Positions 10,265 to 19,292 of a DNA stretch of 64,000 nucleotides are shown one piece after another (the first letter of the stretch is position 1; each line of letters starts with the position of its first letter). A model generated the notes under the pieces. The model worked only from the letters and a program-made list of their open reading frames with translations, was not told the origin of the DNA and ran no database searches. The DNA lies in NCBI GenBank assembly GCA_907163375.1, contig CAJQUW010010425.1, forward strand, positions 124,001 to 188,000, given 5' to 3'. Origin of the DNA: Prostheceraeus crozeri. Its lineage: Eukaryota > Platyhelminthes > Polycladida > Euryleptidae. Position numbers and translations under genes: made by a program.

Positions 10265-10549
10265 TACATATTTTTTATTATATATATTATTACCTATAGT
10301 ATTATATCTAGGATTATCTACAATATTATTAATATCTTTTACATATTCTACTTCGTCTTTATTTAGATTCGGATCTTGAGGGGATAGTGTATATTGAAAC
10401 TCAGTGTTATTTATACAATTATTTATCATTTCATTTAATACATTAAGAGATTTATGACGACTTAGATTACTTTTATTACTTTTATCACTTTTATTACTTT
10501 TAATTATAACCGGTGAATATAAATCTTCCAAATTTTCGCTTTTATTCAT
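10211..10549 (-). CDS. Asn/Ser/Lys-rich protein, possible N-terminus of the adjacent ATPase
   Basis: 112 residues with no recognised domain. The start has a repeated Lys-Ser-Asp/Asn pattern (NKSDKSNKSNLS). The frame ends at a TAG just beyond a run of six A and eight T on the coding strand. Shifting by one base at that run would continue into the membrane segment and ATPase downstream. I favour one gene split by a slippage-prone run, through mutation, sequencing error or programmed slippage. Confidence 0.5.
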   Translation of the reverse strand: MNKSENLEDLYSPVIIKSNKSDKSNKSNLSRHKSLNVLNEMINNCINNTEFQYTLSPQDPNLNKDEVEYVKDINNIVDNPRYNTIGNNIYNKKYVETPPKNFFSIIHLLINK

Positions 10550-10875
10550 TTATTATTTTTAAAATAAAAAATTTAGGAATTATTATTTGTTGATTCCCGA
10601 CTAGCATTCCTACACTCTAATGAGTGTTTTTAACCTCTGTAGAACCTCCGGAATGTATATGTATTTTTGTTCCTATACTAAAAAGAAGTATTTTCCTCTC
10701 CTCTCTTCCGGAATGCTTAAGAATATTTTAATAGAAATAATATTTTATTCTTTATAAAAAATAATATTTAAATATATATAAGTTTATTTTAGAAGAAATA
10801 CAACTATTTTAGTAGAAATATAACTATTTTAGTAAAAATACATCTATTTTAATAATAAAAAGTAATTTTTTTTAT
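10550..10875. other. Intergenic region with GC-rich hairpin and A/T repeats
   Basis: Between two minus-strand genes. About 10590-10720 contains a GC-richer patch: CATTCC ... GGAATG arms around a perfect ACACTC-TAAT-GAGTGT hairpin, with a further TTCCGGAATG copy near 10708. About 10780-10860 is a short tandem repeat of roughly 21 bp (TATTTTAGTAGAAATA variants, three to four copies). No gene is seen. Confidence 0.6.
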
Positions 10876-11675
10876 CTAATAAAAATTATTAATACGTTGA
10901 TGAAGATTTGGAATACTTTGATTAATACGTTGATTTAAATTATCATTAATACGTTGATTAAAATTTTGATTAAGATCTTCATCAAAATCTTCATTAAGTT
11001 TTGGACAAAGTGTTACATGTCTTGAAAAATTTTTCTTTAATATAATTTTTTGACAACCTCTACATTTTACTTTTTCTTTTAAACAATCCTTACATTTATA
11101 TTTACTATCATAGAACTCTGTCTTAAGTTTTGTAATTTGACAATTTGTACATTGTCTTGTATAATTTATACAAGAATTATAATGATTAGTAATTCCTTGA
11201 ATTGTAAAATATTTATTACAATTACGACATAACTGATCTTTTAGTTTTTCTTTTTTTTCTTTTTTAACCTCTTCTGATTGTTCACATAATTTTAAATGAC
11301 GTGCAAAATTTTTAGATGTTATATCTTTATTACAACCAGAGCATCTTTTTATTTTACCTTTCACAGATTTATTATTATTTTCTTCATAATTATTATTATC
11401 TACATAATTATTATTTTGTATAGGTGTATTTTTTCTAGCAGTATAAAGATTTTGTCCTTGATCTGAAATAAATAAATGATTTAATTTTTGTAATGGTTGC
11501 TCCAGTTGATTATTATTAGGTTGAATATTATTATTAGGTTGAATACTATCATACTGTTTTTATAAAAGTTACTTCGATTAATTTTCCCACATGATGTATT
11601 TTTCATATGAGTAAACAACATAGTTGGGTTTAAAAAATCTACTCCACAAACTTGACAAATTTGAGACAATTCCAT
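10876..11675 (-). pseudogene. Multi-zinc-finger protein, one frameshift
   Basis: The gene starts at the ATG at 11675 with a C2H2-like finger (CQVCGVDF ... HMKNTSC). A frameshift near 11565 then leads into a frame with an Asn/Gln-rich linker and four Cys-rich fingers: CSGCNK ... HLKLC, CRNCNK ... HYNSC, a C4 type, and CRGCQK ... HVTLC. The tail repeats a short N-Q-R-I-N unit four times. Nucleic-acid binding is likely from the fingers; a role as element regulator or late transcription factor is inference. It diverges from the fibre-like gene across a repeat-rich spacer. Confidence 0.65.
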
Positions 11676-11805
11676 TTTTTATTTTTATTAGAAAAAATCT
11701 TATTTTTATTAGAAAAAAATTTATTTTTATTAGAAAAAATTTTATTTTTATTAGAAAAAATTTTATTTGTTATTTTAGAAAAAATTTTATTTTTATTGTT
11801 AAAAA
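11676..11805. repeat. A/T tandem repeat between divergent genes
   Basis: About six copies of a roughly 20-bp unit built from TTTTTATTAGAAAAAA. It fills the entire spacer between the zinc-finger and fibre-like genes, so it must contain or replace their promoters. It yields spurious reading frames on both strands. Confidence 0.75.
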
Positions 11806-12694
11806 ATGATGTTACCAAATGTTGGTGGAGGTGCATATATCCCGAATAATCGTGAATCAGAAATAGAAATAGAAAATTATATCATGAAAACTGGAGACGT
11901 TTTATCTGGTCCATTACATCTTTCTATTCTTCCGCAACAAAATACAGAGTTAACAAATAAACAATATGTTGATACACAAATCAATGACTTAAAAGAAAAA
12001 TACATCAACGATGTTATGGTTCCACTGATGAATGAATTAAAGTTGCTAAAACTTAATGACAAATCATTAAACGAAAAATTATTAAAACTTGATAAAAAGG
12101 ATAGAGAGCTAGAAGCAGATATAGCAAAACTTTTTAAAAAGATTTCAGAACAATCAAAAATTTTAATATTACTTTCTATAAATTTAAAATCTGCAGTCAT
12201 TAAACATAAACATGAGATAAAACTATTGAAAGAACAATTAGAAGATGAAATAGAAAAACTTTCTGAAAGAATTTAAAAAAATTTAAAGCAGTTGCAAACT
12301 ACATTCCAAAAAAGTGTTGATGAATTAAGTTCTAAAACTACTCAACAAATGAAAAAGATGAATAGAATAATCAATGAAGTAAACTCACTTAATCAAAAAG
12401 TTGTTAAAATAAAAACTCTTAAAATCAATTTAGAAAATGAATTAAAGAAAAATTTACAAGAAAACTCTAAAGAAAATAAAGTAACAGTTAGATGCTGTTA
12501 GAAGACAATTAGATGTTCTTAAAGTTAAATTGAATGCTCTTAAAACGGCGTTGAAGATGAATCAGGAGAAAATGCAAGTTAATAGAAAAGAAATTAAAAT
12601 ACATCACATGCTGCTTGACGCAATAGATAAAGTGCAACGGAAAATTAATAAAGTTATCACGAAGTTGTTGGACATTCACAAACGTAAATCTTAA
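11806..12694 (+). pseudogene. Fibre-like coiled-coil protein, one stop and one frameshift
   Basis: The N-terminal part holds MKTGDVLSGPLHLSI followed about 10 residues later by NKQYVD, the pattern found at the base of many phage and virus tail-fibre shafts. The rest is a long, continuous coiled coil of Leu/Lys/Glu heptads. An in-frame TAA at 12274 and a frameshift near 12500 interrupt it; the coiled coil resumes in each following segment to the stop at 12694. By analogy it could be the spike or fibre attached to the penton. The gene directly precedes the virion-protein cluster on the same strand. Alternative: a structural coiled coil unrelated to attachment. Confidence 0.6.
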
Positions 12695-12808
12695 CGTAAA
12701 TATTTTATTTACCAAAAAAGAATCATAAAAATATAAAAAAAATTAGCATAAATTTAATAAATATAGAAATTAAATATATATAAAAAGTTAATATAAAGTT
12801 AATGAAAA

Positions 12809-13078
12809 ATGCCTGTGATTTATAAACACAATCTTAAACATTTTGTCCGAAATAATAAAATTTCTCGTGAACCATCTATTAAACCTATTTATCATTATGA
12901 TAAAATAAAAACGGTTAAAACGGAAGGATATCATATGAATAATCAAGTTATATTAAATAATAATAAAGATTTAATTGTAATGCCAAATAAAAAAATAGAG
13001 GGTTTTTTAAGTATATCAAAGTATAATTTCAAAAAATATAAAAGTATAAATATAATTTCAAAAAATATGAGAGTATAA
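12809..13078 (+). pseudogene. Truncated duplicate of the pVI-like gene start
   Basis: The first 40 or so residues match the start of the gene at 13420 (MPVIYKHNLKHF against MPIIYKRNLKHF, then YHYD and TEG). The hydrophobic centre is missing and the sequence runs into A/T repeats of about 30 bp (AATATAAAAGTATAAATATAATTT variants) up to about 13185. It looks like the product of a local tandem duplication that also captured the short gene at 13187. Confidence 0.65.
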
Positions 13079-13186
13079 ATTTTATTTTAAAAAATATAAA
13101 TTTATAAATATAATTTTAAAAAATATAAAAGAATAAATATAATTTTAAAAAATATAAAAGTATAGATATAATTTTAAAGAATATAA

Positions 13187-13357
13187 ATGGATAAGATTAG
13201 AGCTGATAATTTTAAAAGAATAAAGCAATTAGACGAGTTAATAAAACAAAGAAATATTATGAAAGAAAATCATAGAATAAAAAGAATGATTAATGCAGGT
13301 TTGATTCCTGATAATAAACGAAAAACACAATCTACAAAAGGTAAATCAAAAAAATGA
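13187..13357 (+). CDS. Short (56 aa) copy of the 269-residue protein's N-terminus
   Basis: Opens with MDKIRADNFKRIKQLDELIK, matching the start of the 269-residue protein for about 29 residues, then ends in a basic tail (TQSTKGKSKK). It is either a truncated duplicate or a small protein reusing the same coiled-coil module. It lies between the two pVI-like copies. Confidence 0.5.
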   Translation: MDKIRADNFKRIKQLDELIKQRNIMKENHRIKRMINAGLIPDNKRKTQSTKGKSKK

Positions 13358-13419
13358 ATATTTGTTATATTTTTTTTATAATTTCTATTTTTCCTAAAAG
13401 TCGAATTGATTCCTAAAAA

Positions 13420-13896
13420 ATGCCTATAATTTATAAACGCAATCTTAAACATTTTGCTTCAAATAAAAAAATTTCTCATGAACCGCGTATGAATCCTGTT
13501 TATCATTATGATAATAGAGAAACAGTTCACACGGAAGGAGATGGTATATTTTCTGGTATTGGAAGTATCGTTAACTTAATTAAAAATAATAAAGATTTGA
13601 TTACATCTGCTGCAAAAGGAGCAGCTGCTATAGGTAGTACAGCTAGTGCAATATCAAATGCTGTTAAGTCTCAAAACGAATTAAAACAACTAGAAGCTAT
13701 TCGTAAACTTAGGAATGATTCTGAAGAGCTAAAAAAATTAAAAAAACTTTCAGAGGAAACGAAAAACAAAATTGGTAACAAAGCTTTGGGGGAAACCTTG
13801 AGGAGCGGGGCTCCGTCTGATAGTAAACATAATGAAAATAAAAATAATGAAAAAACAATTGAAGAAATAAGAGGTAATGGTCTAGCAAAATTCTAA
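13420..13896 (+). CDS. pVI-like virion protein
   Basis: 158 residues. The N-terminus is basic, followed by an amphipathic or hydrophobic Gly/Ala/Ile stretch (about residues 41-75, GIFSGIGSIV ... AAKGAAAIGSTASAIS), then charged helix. This resembles the membrane-active internal capsid proteins of adenovirus-like viruses (pVI type) by character and place, not by proven homology. IRGNG near the C-terminus fits the adenain cleavage pattern (I/L/M-x-G-x-G), and an adenain-like protease lies downstream. A hairpin GGAGC-GGG-GCTCC at 13803-13815 is carried in frame (encoding the RSGAP stretch). It precedes the major capsid gene by under 30 bp. Confidence 0.55.
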   Translation: MPIIYKRNLKHFASNKKISHEPRMNPVYHYDNRETVHTEGDGIFSGIGSIVNLIKNNKDLITSAAKGAAAIGSTASAISNAVKSQNELKQLEAIRKLRNDSEELKKLKKLSEETKNKIGNKALGETLRSGAPSDSKHNENKNNEKTIEEIRGNGLAKF

Positions 13897-13922
13897 AATT
13901 ATATTTTAATAAATTTTTTTCT

Positions 13923-15310
13923 ATGTCTGAGAAAAAACAAAAAGTGAAATTATTTTTTATAAAAATTTCTTCCTCGTTTGAAAGAAAATTTAGATTAGAC
14001 GATCCTCCGTTCGTCAATTATAATCAAAAAAAGAATGACTATATAAGAATTGCTATGAATCCCGGATCTTCTAGTAGAGTGAATACTGGAGGTGATTTAA
14101 TTTTTGAAGTTGATAATCAGCAGACTTATTTATATTTATCTGATTCATTTTTACACTGTGAATATTCTTTGTATAGTGATAGCAATTTTACAACACCATT
14201 ACCAGATACCGATAATATTGCACTAGAGAATAATTTCTTTCCAAAATTATTTACACAAATGCGTTTAGATGTTGCAACTCAAAATATAGAAACAATAAGT
14301 GATTCTCCAGGTGTAATTGATACAATGCTTAGATTTGTAACAATTGGTGAAAATAATAAAAAGTATGAAATCGAAGGTTGGTTTCCTGATACTAATGATG
14401 GTATAATTATAGATGATTTAACTCACGCTGGAACAGATGCAGCAGGAATTGCGAAAGATGTAGAAAATATTGCAAAACATTTAAATAAAACAAATAATGA
14501 TGCATATAAAGAAAGACGTGAATTTAACAAGAAAAGTAAACAGACAGTTAATTGGTCATTGTCTCCATTATTCGGATATTTAGATTATGATAAAATATCA
14601 TATCAATTAAAATTTAAGTTAATAATTCATCGTACAACAAATAATGAAATAATCTTTTTTGGTAAGACTGGAAAAAAAGCATATTTAAAAATTGATGGAC
14701 TTGAATGGTGGATAAATCATATTACTCCTAGTTTAGAGGTTGAAACAGCCATTGCAAAAAGATTAAATACTAACAAACCAATTCCAGTAAATTTTCTAAA
14801 GCGTACTGCTAGTTCAGTAACTTTTTCCGAACAAAGATTTAACTGGCATTTTACTAGAACTTCGAATACTCCAAGATATTTATTACTAACATTTCAAAGA
14901 AATAATTCTCCAAGTTTTGATAAGAACAACAATCTTTTTCATATTAATACAATTCGAAGTTTACAAGTTTCATTAAATCAAACCAGATATCCAATTGATC
15001 CATTAAGATTCGATGATACCAATAATCAATTTATGGAAGGATATGACTCTTATCGAAATCTTTTTATGGAATTTAGAGTTGAACCACAATTAACTCCTGG
15101 AGATTGGAGACATTTATATCCTGTTTCTGATTCGAACTAAGTGCACAATCAGAAGATATTATTAAAAATGGTTGTGATGTAACAATTAATATTGAAAAAA
15201 AAGATTCCACAACTTCATTGATGGCTTATGGTTTATTGCTAGAAGATGTAAAATATTTAATTGAAATTCTTAATGGAAAGATGGTAAGGATAAGTCAATT
15301 AAATTCTTAG
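13923..15310 (+). pseudogene. Major capsid protein (double jelly roll), C-terminal frameshift
   Basis: Resembles the hexon-like major capsid protein of Polinton/adintovirus-type elements that is widespread in invertebrate genomes. Matching blocks in order are NTGGDLIFEVDNQQTYLYLSD near the start, LFGYLDYDKISY in the middle, WWINHITPS, the NTPRYLLLTFQ strand, LNQTRYPID, then GDWRHLYP. At about 15135 the frame hits a stop; the neighbouring frame continues the family pattern (SAQSEDI, MAYGLLLEDV, LNGKMV) to 15310. One indel therefore removes the last 55-60 residues, which include strands of the second jelly roll. Protein length with the tail is about 460 residues, in the usual range or slightly short. 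Confidence 0.75.
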
Positions 15311-15437
15311 ATTAAAATTTTTTTAGTAATTAGTAATAAAATTTTTTTGTAACTAGAAATTTAAATTTCTTAACTTAAAAATTTTCATAACTACAATAGA
15401 TTAAAATTTTTCGTAACTAAAAATTGTTTTATTAAAG

Positions 15438-15548
15438 ATGTCGCAAGCGAAAATTAATAATAATAAAACTGTTGAATTAAAATTACGTAATATTGTTGAC
15501 AAAAATACCCCTAAAACTATTACTATTAACAAAAAAAGTATTACATAA
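15438..15548 (+). CDS. Small basic ORF (36 aa)
   Basis: A short frame with ATG in an A/T-rich leader, Lys/Asn/Thr-rich, ending eight bases before the pX-like gene. It has no recognisable family. Its place between capsid and pX-like genes on the same strand is the only argument for it; it could be chance. Confidence 0.25.
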   Translation: MSQAKINNNKTVELKLRNIVDKNTPKTITINKKSIT

Positions 15549-15556
15549 GTAAACCA

Positions 15557-15862
15557 ATGATAGAGAATATTCAATTACAAGAAGAAAAGAATGGCGGGAT
15601 TCTCCCATTAATTCCTCTAATAATAGGTGGTATAGCAGCTGCGGGAAGTGTCGCAGGTGGGACAGCTGGTATTTTCCAGGCAGTAAATAAAAATAAATCA
15701 GAGAAGGCAGCATTAGAAGAACAAAAACGACATAATAGAGAGTTAGAGAAAGTTGCTAGGGGAGAAGGAATAGTAGATAATTTTATTAGTAAATTAAATT
15801 TAGTTGATGAAGGAAAACGAGTTCATAAAAATATTCTACACAATGTTGATGATTTAATTTAA
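15557..15862 (+). CDS. pX-like virion protein with Gly/Ala-rich hydrophobic core
   Basis: 101 residues. The GG-hydrophobic segment (GGILPLIPLIIGGIAAAGSV) followed by AGGTAGIFQAV and a charged helix with EEQKRHNRELEK is a pattern repeatedly seen next to capsid genes in Polinton/adintovirus-like elements, often compared with adenovirus core or membrane-lytic peptides. One membrane-active helix is predicted from the sequence. The gene sits between the major capsid and the PLA2-integrase frame. Role in capsid interior or endosome escape is inferred. Confidence 0.6.
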   Translation: MIENIQLQEEKNGGILPLIPLIIGGIAAAGSVAGGTAGIFQAVNKNKSEKAALEEQKRHNRELEKVARGEGIVDNFISKLNLVDEGKRVHKNILHNVDDLI

Positions 15863-15919
15863 ATTAAAGAAACAAAAGATGGTTCTGGAATATATCTAAG
15901 TCCTAGTATGATAAGGTAA

Positions 15920-15968
15920 TAACCTCAGGACCTTTGGTCCGATCGGCTAAAGCCTCTGAACAAGGTTC
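15920..15968. repeat. GC-rich double hairpin, intergenic
   Basis: Two perfect hairpins, GGACC-TTT-GGTCC and GGCT-AA-AGCC, enclosed by outer arms AACCT ... AGGTT. It lies in the short space after the pX-like gene and is one of the cleanest members of the hairpin set. Confidence 0.7.
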
Positions 15969-16000
15969 GATTAGATAAAACATTTATTTTATCTTTTAAA

Positions 16001-16132
16001 ATGAATTCTACAAATTCCGAAAATTTAATTAAATTAAAAATTGCTAATTTAGATTTATTAAATTATCTATTAAACAAAAATAAAAACTCAAATTGTAAAA
16101 TTTATGAAGGTAACGACATACAAAAACATTAG
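16001..16132 (+). CDS. Short ORF upstream of PLA2-like domain (43 aa)
   Basis: ATG-started frame with Leu/Asn/Lys-rich residues ending at TAG inside the start of the PLA2-like frame (overlap of about 19 bp). The PLA2 frame has no ATG of its own before its domain, so this may be the displaced N-terminus of that protein after a one-base change. Otherwise unremarkable. Confidence 0.35.
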   Translation: MNSTNSENLIKLKIANLDLLNYLLNKNKNSNCKIYEGNDIQKH

Positions 16133-17325
16133 AAAACTTTCCTGGATTTATTTGGAGTAAATATTCGAAAGAAAAACATCTTTCTGGTCATTCATATACC
16201 GGTCCAGGAACTCGATTAGATATAAGACTAGATGAGCATAATAATCCAAAACCAGGTGAAGAACCAATCAATAGAGTAGATGCCGCAGCTTACAGACATG
16301 ATTTAGCTTATCGAAATCATGACCTAAAATCTCGTCATGCAGCTGATAAGAAGATGATTCAAGAATTAGATAGTATTCAAAATCCTACATTTAGAGAAAA
16401 AATTGAAAGAATGTTTGTTAAGAAACCTTTACAAGCTAAAATATTATTCGGTCAGGGTTTAAGTGAAACGACAGCAAACCTGTCTGAGAGCAACGCTCGA
16501 ACCTACGCGTCTGAAATGTCGAATGACCTAGGACGCTATGCGTCCGAAATTCATAAAGAATACAGAAGGCCTAAATATTTATTGAAAGTAAAAGTATTTA
16601 ATAAAGATGATATTTGGAGTGCTGATCTTGTTCATATGCCGAATGATTCTGATTATAAACACGCATTGACCGTTATAGATTTATATACACGATATGCTTG
16701 GGTAAAGCCTTTAAAAAATAAAAGTGGTCTATCAGTTAAATATGCGTTTGAAGAAATCTTTAAAGAAAGTAATAGAAAGCCAAAAAAATTGTTTGTTGAT
16801 AAAGGGTCGGAATTTTATAACCAAAACGTTCAGCCACTATTTGAAACTGTTTATTCCACAGAAAATGCAGGGAAGGCTGTAGTGATAGAAAGATTCAATC
16901 GGACGTTGAAAAATAAAATTTTCAAAAAATTTACTCAGCAAGGAAATCAGAAATGGTTGAAGATATTACCAGGAGTTGTAGAAGAGTATAACAATAAGAT
17001 TCATTCAGGTATTGAAGAAACTCCAAAGAATGCTTCTGACGACCCTGATTTAATCCGAAAGAAAATATTCGAAAATAATAATTTGAATGAGAGTAATCCG
17101 AATTTACAGAAACGTAAGCCGAAATTTAAAATTGGAGATAGAGTTAGAATATTTAAGTATAAGAATAAATTTGAAAAAGGCTTTGTTGGTTACTGGACCA
17201 AAGAAATATTTGAAGTTTGTAAAATAAACCAAACTTATCCGATCATTTACGAAATCAAAGATTTAGATGATGAGGATATCAGAGGGAGATTTTATGAAAA
17301 CGAATTACAACGAACTGATTTTTAA
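16114..17325 (+). CDS. Phospholipase-A2-like domain in frame with retrovirus-type integrase
   Basis: The first 75 codons (about 16180-16400) carry the parvovirus-VP1-type PLA2 signature: the Ca-loop YTGPGTRL and the catalytic HDLAY after NRVDAAAYR. This is followed by a linker encoded by GC-rich hairpins (16474-16552), then a Polinton integrase: HKEYRRPKYLLKVKVF, the DDE residues in SADLVHM, LFVDKGSEF and VVIERFNRTLK, and a C-terminal SH3/chromo-like part (FKIGDRVRI, GYWTKEIF). No in-frame ATG precedes the PLA2 motif; the first lies at 16354, after it. The second D and the E are about 29 residues apart, fewer than the usual 33-35. The two activities normally come from separate genes, so the fusion probably arose when the hairpin sequence erased a stop. 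Confidence 0.7.
   Translation, partial: RHTKTLENFPGFIWSKYSKEKHLSGHSYTGPGTRLDIRLDEHNNPKPGEEPINRVDAAAYRHDLAYRNHDLKSRHAADKKMIQELDSIQNPTFREKIERMFVKKPLQAKILFGQGLSETTANLSESNARTYASEMSNDLGRYASEIHKEYRRPKYLLKVKVFNKDDIWSADLVHMPNDSDYKHALTVIDLYTRYAWVKPLKNKSGLSVKYAFEEIFKESNRKPKKLFVDKGSEFYNQNVQPLFETVYSTENAGKAVVIERFNRTLKNKIFKKFTQQGNQKWLKILPGVVEEYNNKIHSGIEETPKNASDDPDLIRKKIFENNNLNESNPNLQKRKPKFKIGDRVRIFKYKNKFEKGFVGYWTKEIFEVCKINQTYPIIYEIKDLDDEDIRGRFYENELQRTDF
16474..16552 (+). repeat. GC-rich hairpins in the PLA2-integrase linker
   Basis: GAGC-AAC-GCTC and GGACGC-TAT-GCGTCC hairpins, plus ACGCGT, within about 80 bp. The DNA reads in frame as an Ala/Ser/Glu/Thr-rich linker unlike the Lys/Asn-rich proteins on either side. 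Confidence 0.65.
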
Positions 17326-17337
17326 TTATCACTATCA

Positions 17338-17785
17338 TTATTTATTATTATTCAATTCTAACATAATATCTAGAAATGGTACTCCTTTTTGTAATTTAAA
17401 TAAAACATAAAGACATAATTGACCACAATAAGTAGTTCCTGGTTTTTGAATTTGAAATGTATTATAAATTCCATTTCCAAGTAATTTTGTAACTTTGTTT
17501 GTTGGAGGCAATCCATAAGAGTAGAAATAGTAATTATCTCCATTTTTATTAGACGTACCTGCAGACCAATGTACTCCTTTTTGGTCTGACGTGTGAAGAT
17601 TTGTTATGAAATTTATAGTTATTGTTGGCTTATTTTTAATCAATTGTAATTCGTCTCTCATTAGGACATGAAAATTCTTTATTCCCAATTGATTTGCGAT
17701 TTTCTTTAGATCAAAATTCGTTGTTGTTTGTGTTCCATATAATTTTAAAACTAATTTATGTTCCTCATTTTATAATAAAAAAATT
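17338..17785 (-). CDS. Adenain-like cysteine protease, start out of frame, acidic residue replaced
   Basis: Resembles the adenovirus-type maturation protease found in Polintons. The catalytic His lies in GVHWSAG, the oxyanion Gln in IQKPG, and the Cys in TTYCGQLCLYVLF. The position normally occupied by Asp/Glu (YYFDxFG pattern) reads Tyr in YYFYSYGLPP. The coding frame is open upstream to about 17785 but its natural ATG there is out of frame by one base. It would cleave capsid precursors. The gene converges with the integrase gene, 12 bp apart. Active-site loss is seen in sequence; loss of activity is inference. Confidence 0.75.
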
Positions 17786-17804
17786 TCTTATAGGGACCCC
17801 TAGA

Positions 17805-17931
17805 AGTCAGAAGGGAGGGGGTATTGATTTAAAACTGTTCCATAATGATGACTTTCCTTACTACTTAGTCAGAAGGGGGGGTATTGATTTAAAACTGTTC
17901 TCTAATGATGACTTTCCTTACTACTCATTCG
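17805..17931. repeat. Tandem duplication of a 63-bp unit
   Basis: Two nearly identical copies of a unit starting GTCAGAAGGG and ending CTTTCCTTACTACT, differing by a base or two and in the length of the G-run. It separates the protease gene from a decayed duplicate of its 5' end. Confidence 0.8.
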
Positions 17932-17997
17932 ATTTTGAAATGATTTAATTTAATCTAAATTAAAACGTTACATTGTTACATTTTATTAGTAGAGTTA

Positions 17998-18152
17998 GTG
18001 TTTCGCACATCTTTTATCAATAGTAATTCATTTCTCATCAATATGTGAAAATTCTTTATTCCCAATTGCCTAGCAATCTCATTTAAATCGAAATTTGACG
18101 TGGTTTGTTTGCCGTATATTTTTAGGAAGTCTCAAATGTTACTCATTTTAAA
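17998..18152 (-). pseudogene. Decayed duplicate of the protease 5' end
   Basis: On the minus strand this resembles the first 50 codons of the protease gene (LGIKNFH, then LMR-E-L), with an ATG followed within five codons by TGA. Similarity stops where the protease would continue toward its His. It shows a local duplication of about 370 bp spacing. Confidence 0.7.
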
Positions 18153-18710
18153 AGAAATAAAATGTATTGTTTAACAATGTACCATTTTATCTTTATGAAC
18201 TCTCATTAAGAGGATATTGATTGTTTTATCTGTATTAAGACAATAGCAACATCTGTTACCACATTTCTCAAACCGCATGATTGTTTTAGGGGATCATACG
18301 GGTTGTGCATTCATAACATAGCGTTAATAACATAAAAGCAATCTATTAATTCATTCTCTGCTTTGAGGGAATATTCTGTTGTTATAGCAATTATTCAATA
18401 CAATATCGCAGTATCGATAGTCGAGACCGACTGTCGAACCAAAGACAGAACTTTTCTGGTTTTGGTTTCCAATCTGGCTCGCGTTATGGCCGATGAAATG
18501 ATATACAATGCGGTGCAATTTCCTCATTGTCATTCAAGTACATTTAATCATACGCGTCATGTCATACCCGTATGTTGTCAAGCAAACTTCATTCACCTAC
18601 AATGCCGCTTTGCTTAGATCGCCATTCATAATTTTCACATACTATTTAAACACACACACAATTCATAAAACGTGACACATTACAATCTTAGTTTAAATAT
18701 TATCATCACA
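18153..18710. other. No gene seen; one strong hairpin
   Basis: Composition here is less AT-rich than the element genes. At 18414-18437 there is a 10-bp hairpin with one mismatch (TCGATAGTCG, loop AGAC, CGACTGTCGA). Nothing else is recognisable. Confidence 0.4.
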
Positions 18711-19092
18711 ATGGTTGGATCTACTGAAAGATCTGTTCGATTGGAGACAAAGCGGAGAAGAATTCAGAAGTTAACAAGGGAAATCATACATCTGCAAGCA
18801 CGAAGTAAAATATTTTTACACTTGGATATGAGAAGAATTTTTGAATATATCGGAGACTCGCAAGATGTAGAAAATATTAAACTTAATTGAACAACGGCAG
18901 ACAGTAATATTTTCTTTAAATAGACCCTTATCACAAGAACGGGACGAATAAATTATTGAACAAGCAACAATATCATCGAACAACGTCGATACAACAGGGC
19001 CGCCAACTTATGAACAAGTTATGAATCAAATTAACGAAGAACAAGCAGCGCAACAGCAAGCAGAGCAACAGTAAGCAGCGCAACAACATTAA
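18711..19092 (+). pseudogene. Decayed small basic/Gln-rich protein with PPxY motif
   Basis: The frame starts with a basic segment (ETKRRRIQKLTREI), shifts once near 18887, has one in-frame stop, then reads TGPPTYEQVMNQINEEQAA and a Gln/Ala-rich end. PPTY fits the PPxY late-domain motif that viral structural proteins use to recruit host NEDD4-type ligases for release. Composition differs from the AT-rich element genes, so it may be of different origin. Function is unproven; the match is to a short motif only. Confidence 0.35.
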
Positions 19093-19170
19093 GTGAAAGT
19101 GTTAATGTTATTAGTTAGTACTAGTGAACATCCTTCATCGCTTGTTCATAACATTATTTCTTTTCATATA

Positions 19171-19292
19171 CCCAACTCTATCTTTATGTTTTTCAATGTT
19201 CATTAAAGTAGAACTACGTTCATATGATAACGAAGGATATAGTCTTGTGGTTTCTTCCATTTCTGAAGTTCCTTCCACTTTTGTTTCTTCCA
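19171..19292 (-). pseudogene. 5' fragment of element membrane-protein gene
   Basis: ATG at 19292 begins MEETKVEGTS and continues with YPSLSYERSSTLM and EKHKDRVG, matching the first part of the protein at 56098 (one internal repeat block differs). It stops abruptly at about 41 codons. Its orientation is leftward, into element L. Confidence 0.8.

Noticed and set aside
10607-10622. Shared TCTAATGAGTGT between the element hairpin and the 172-bp satellite
   Set aside because: Only 12 bases; chance cannot be excluded without a genome search.
11624-11849. Phe/Leu/Ile-rich frames on both strands
   Set aside because: Translation of the A/T tandem repeat between two divergent genes.
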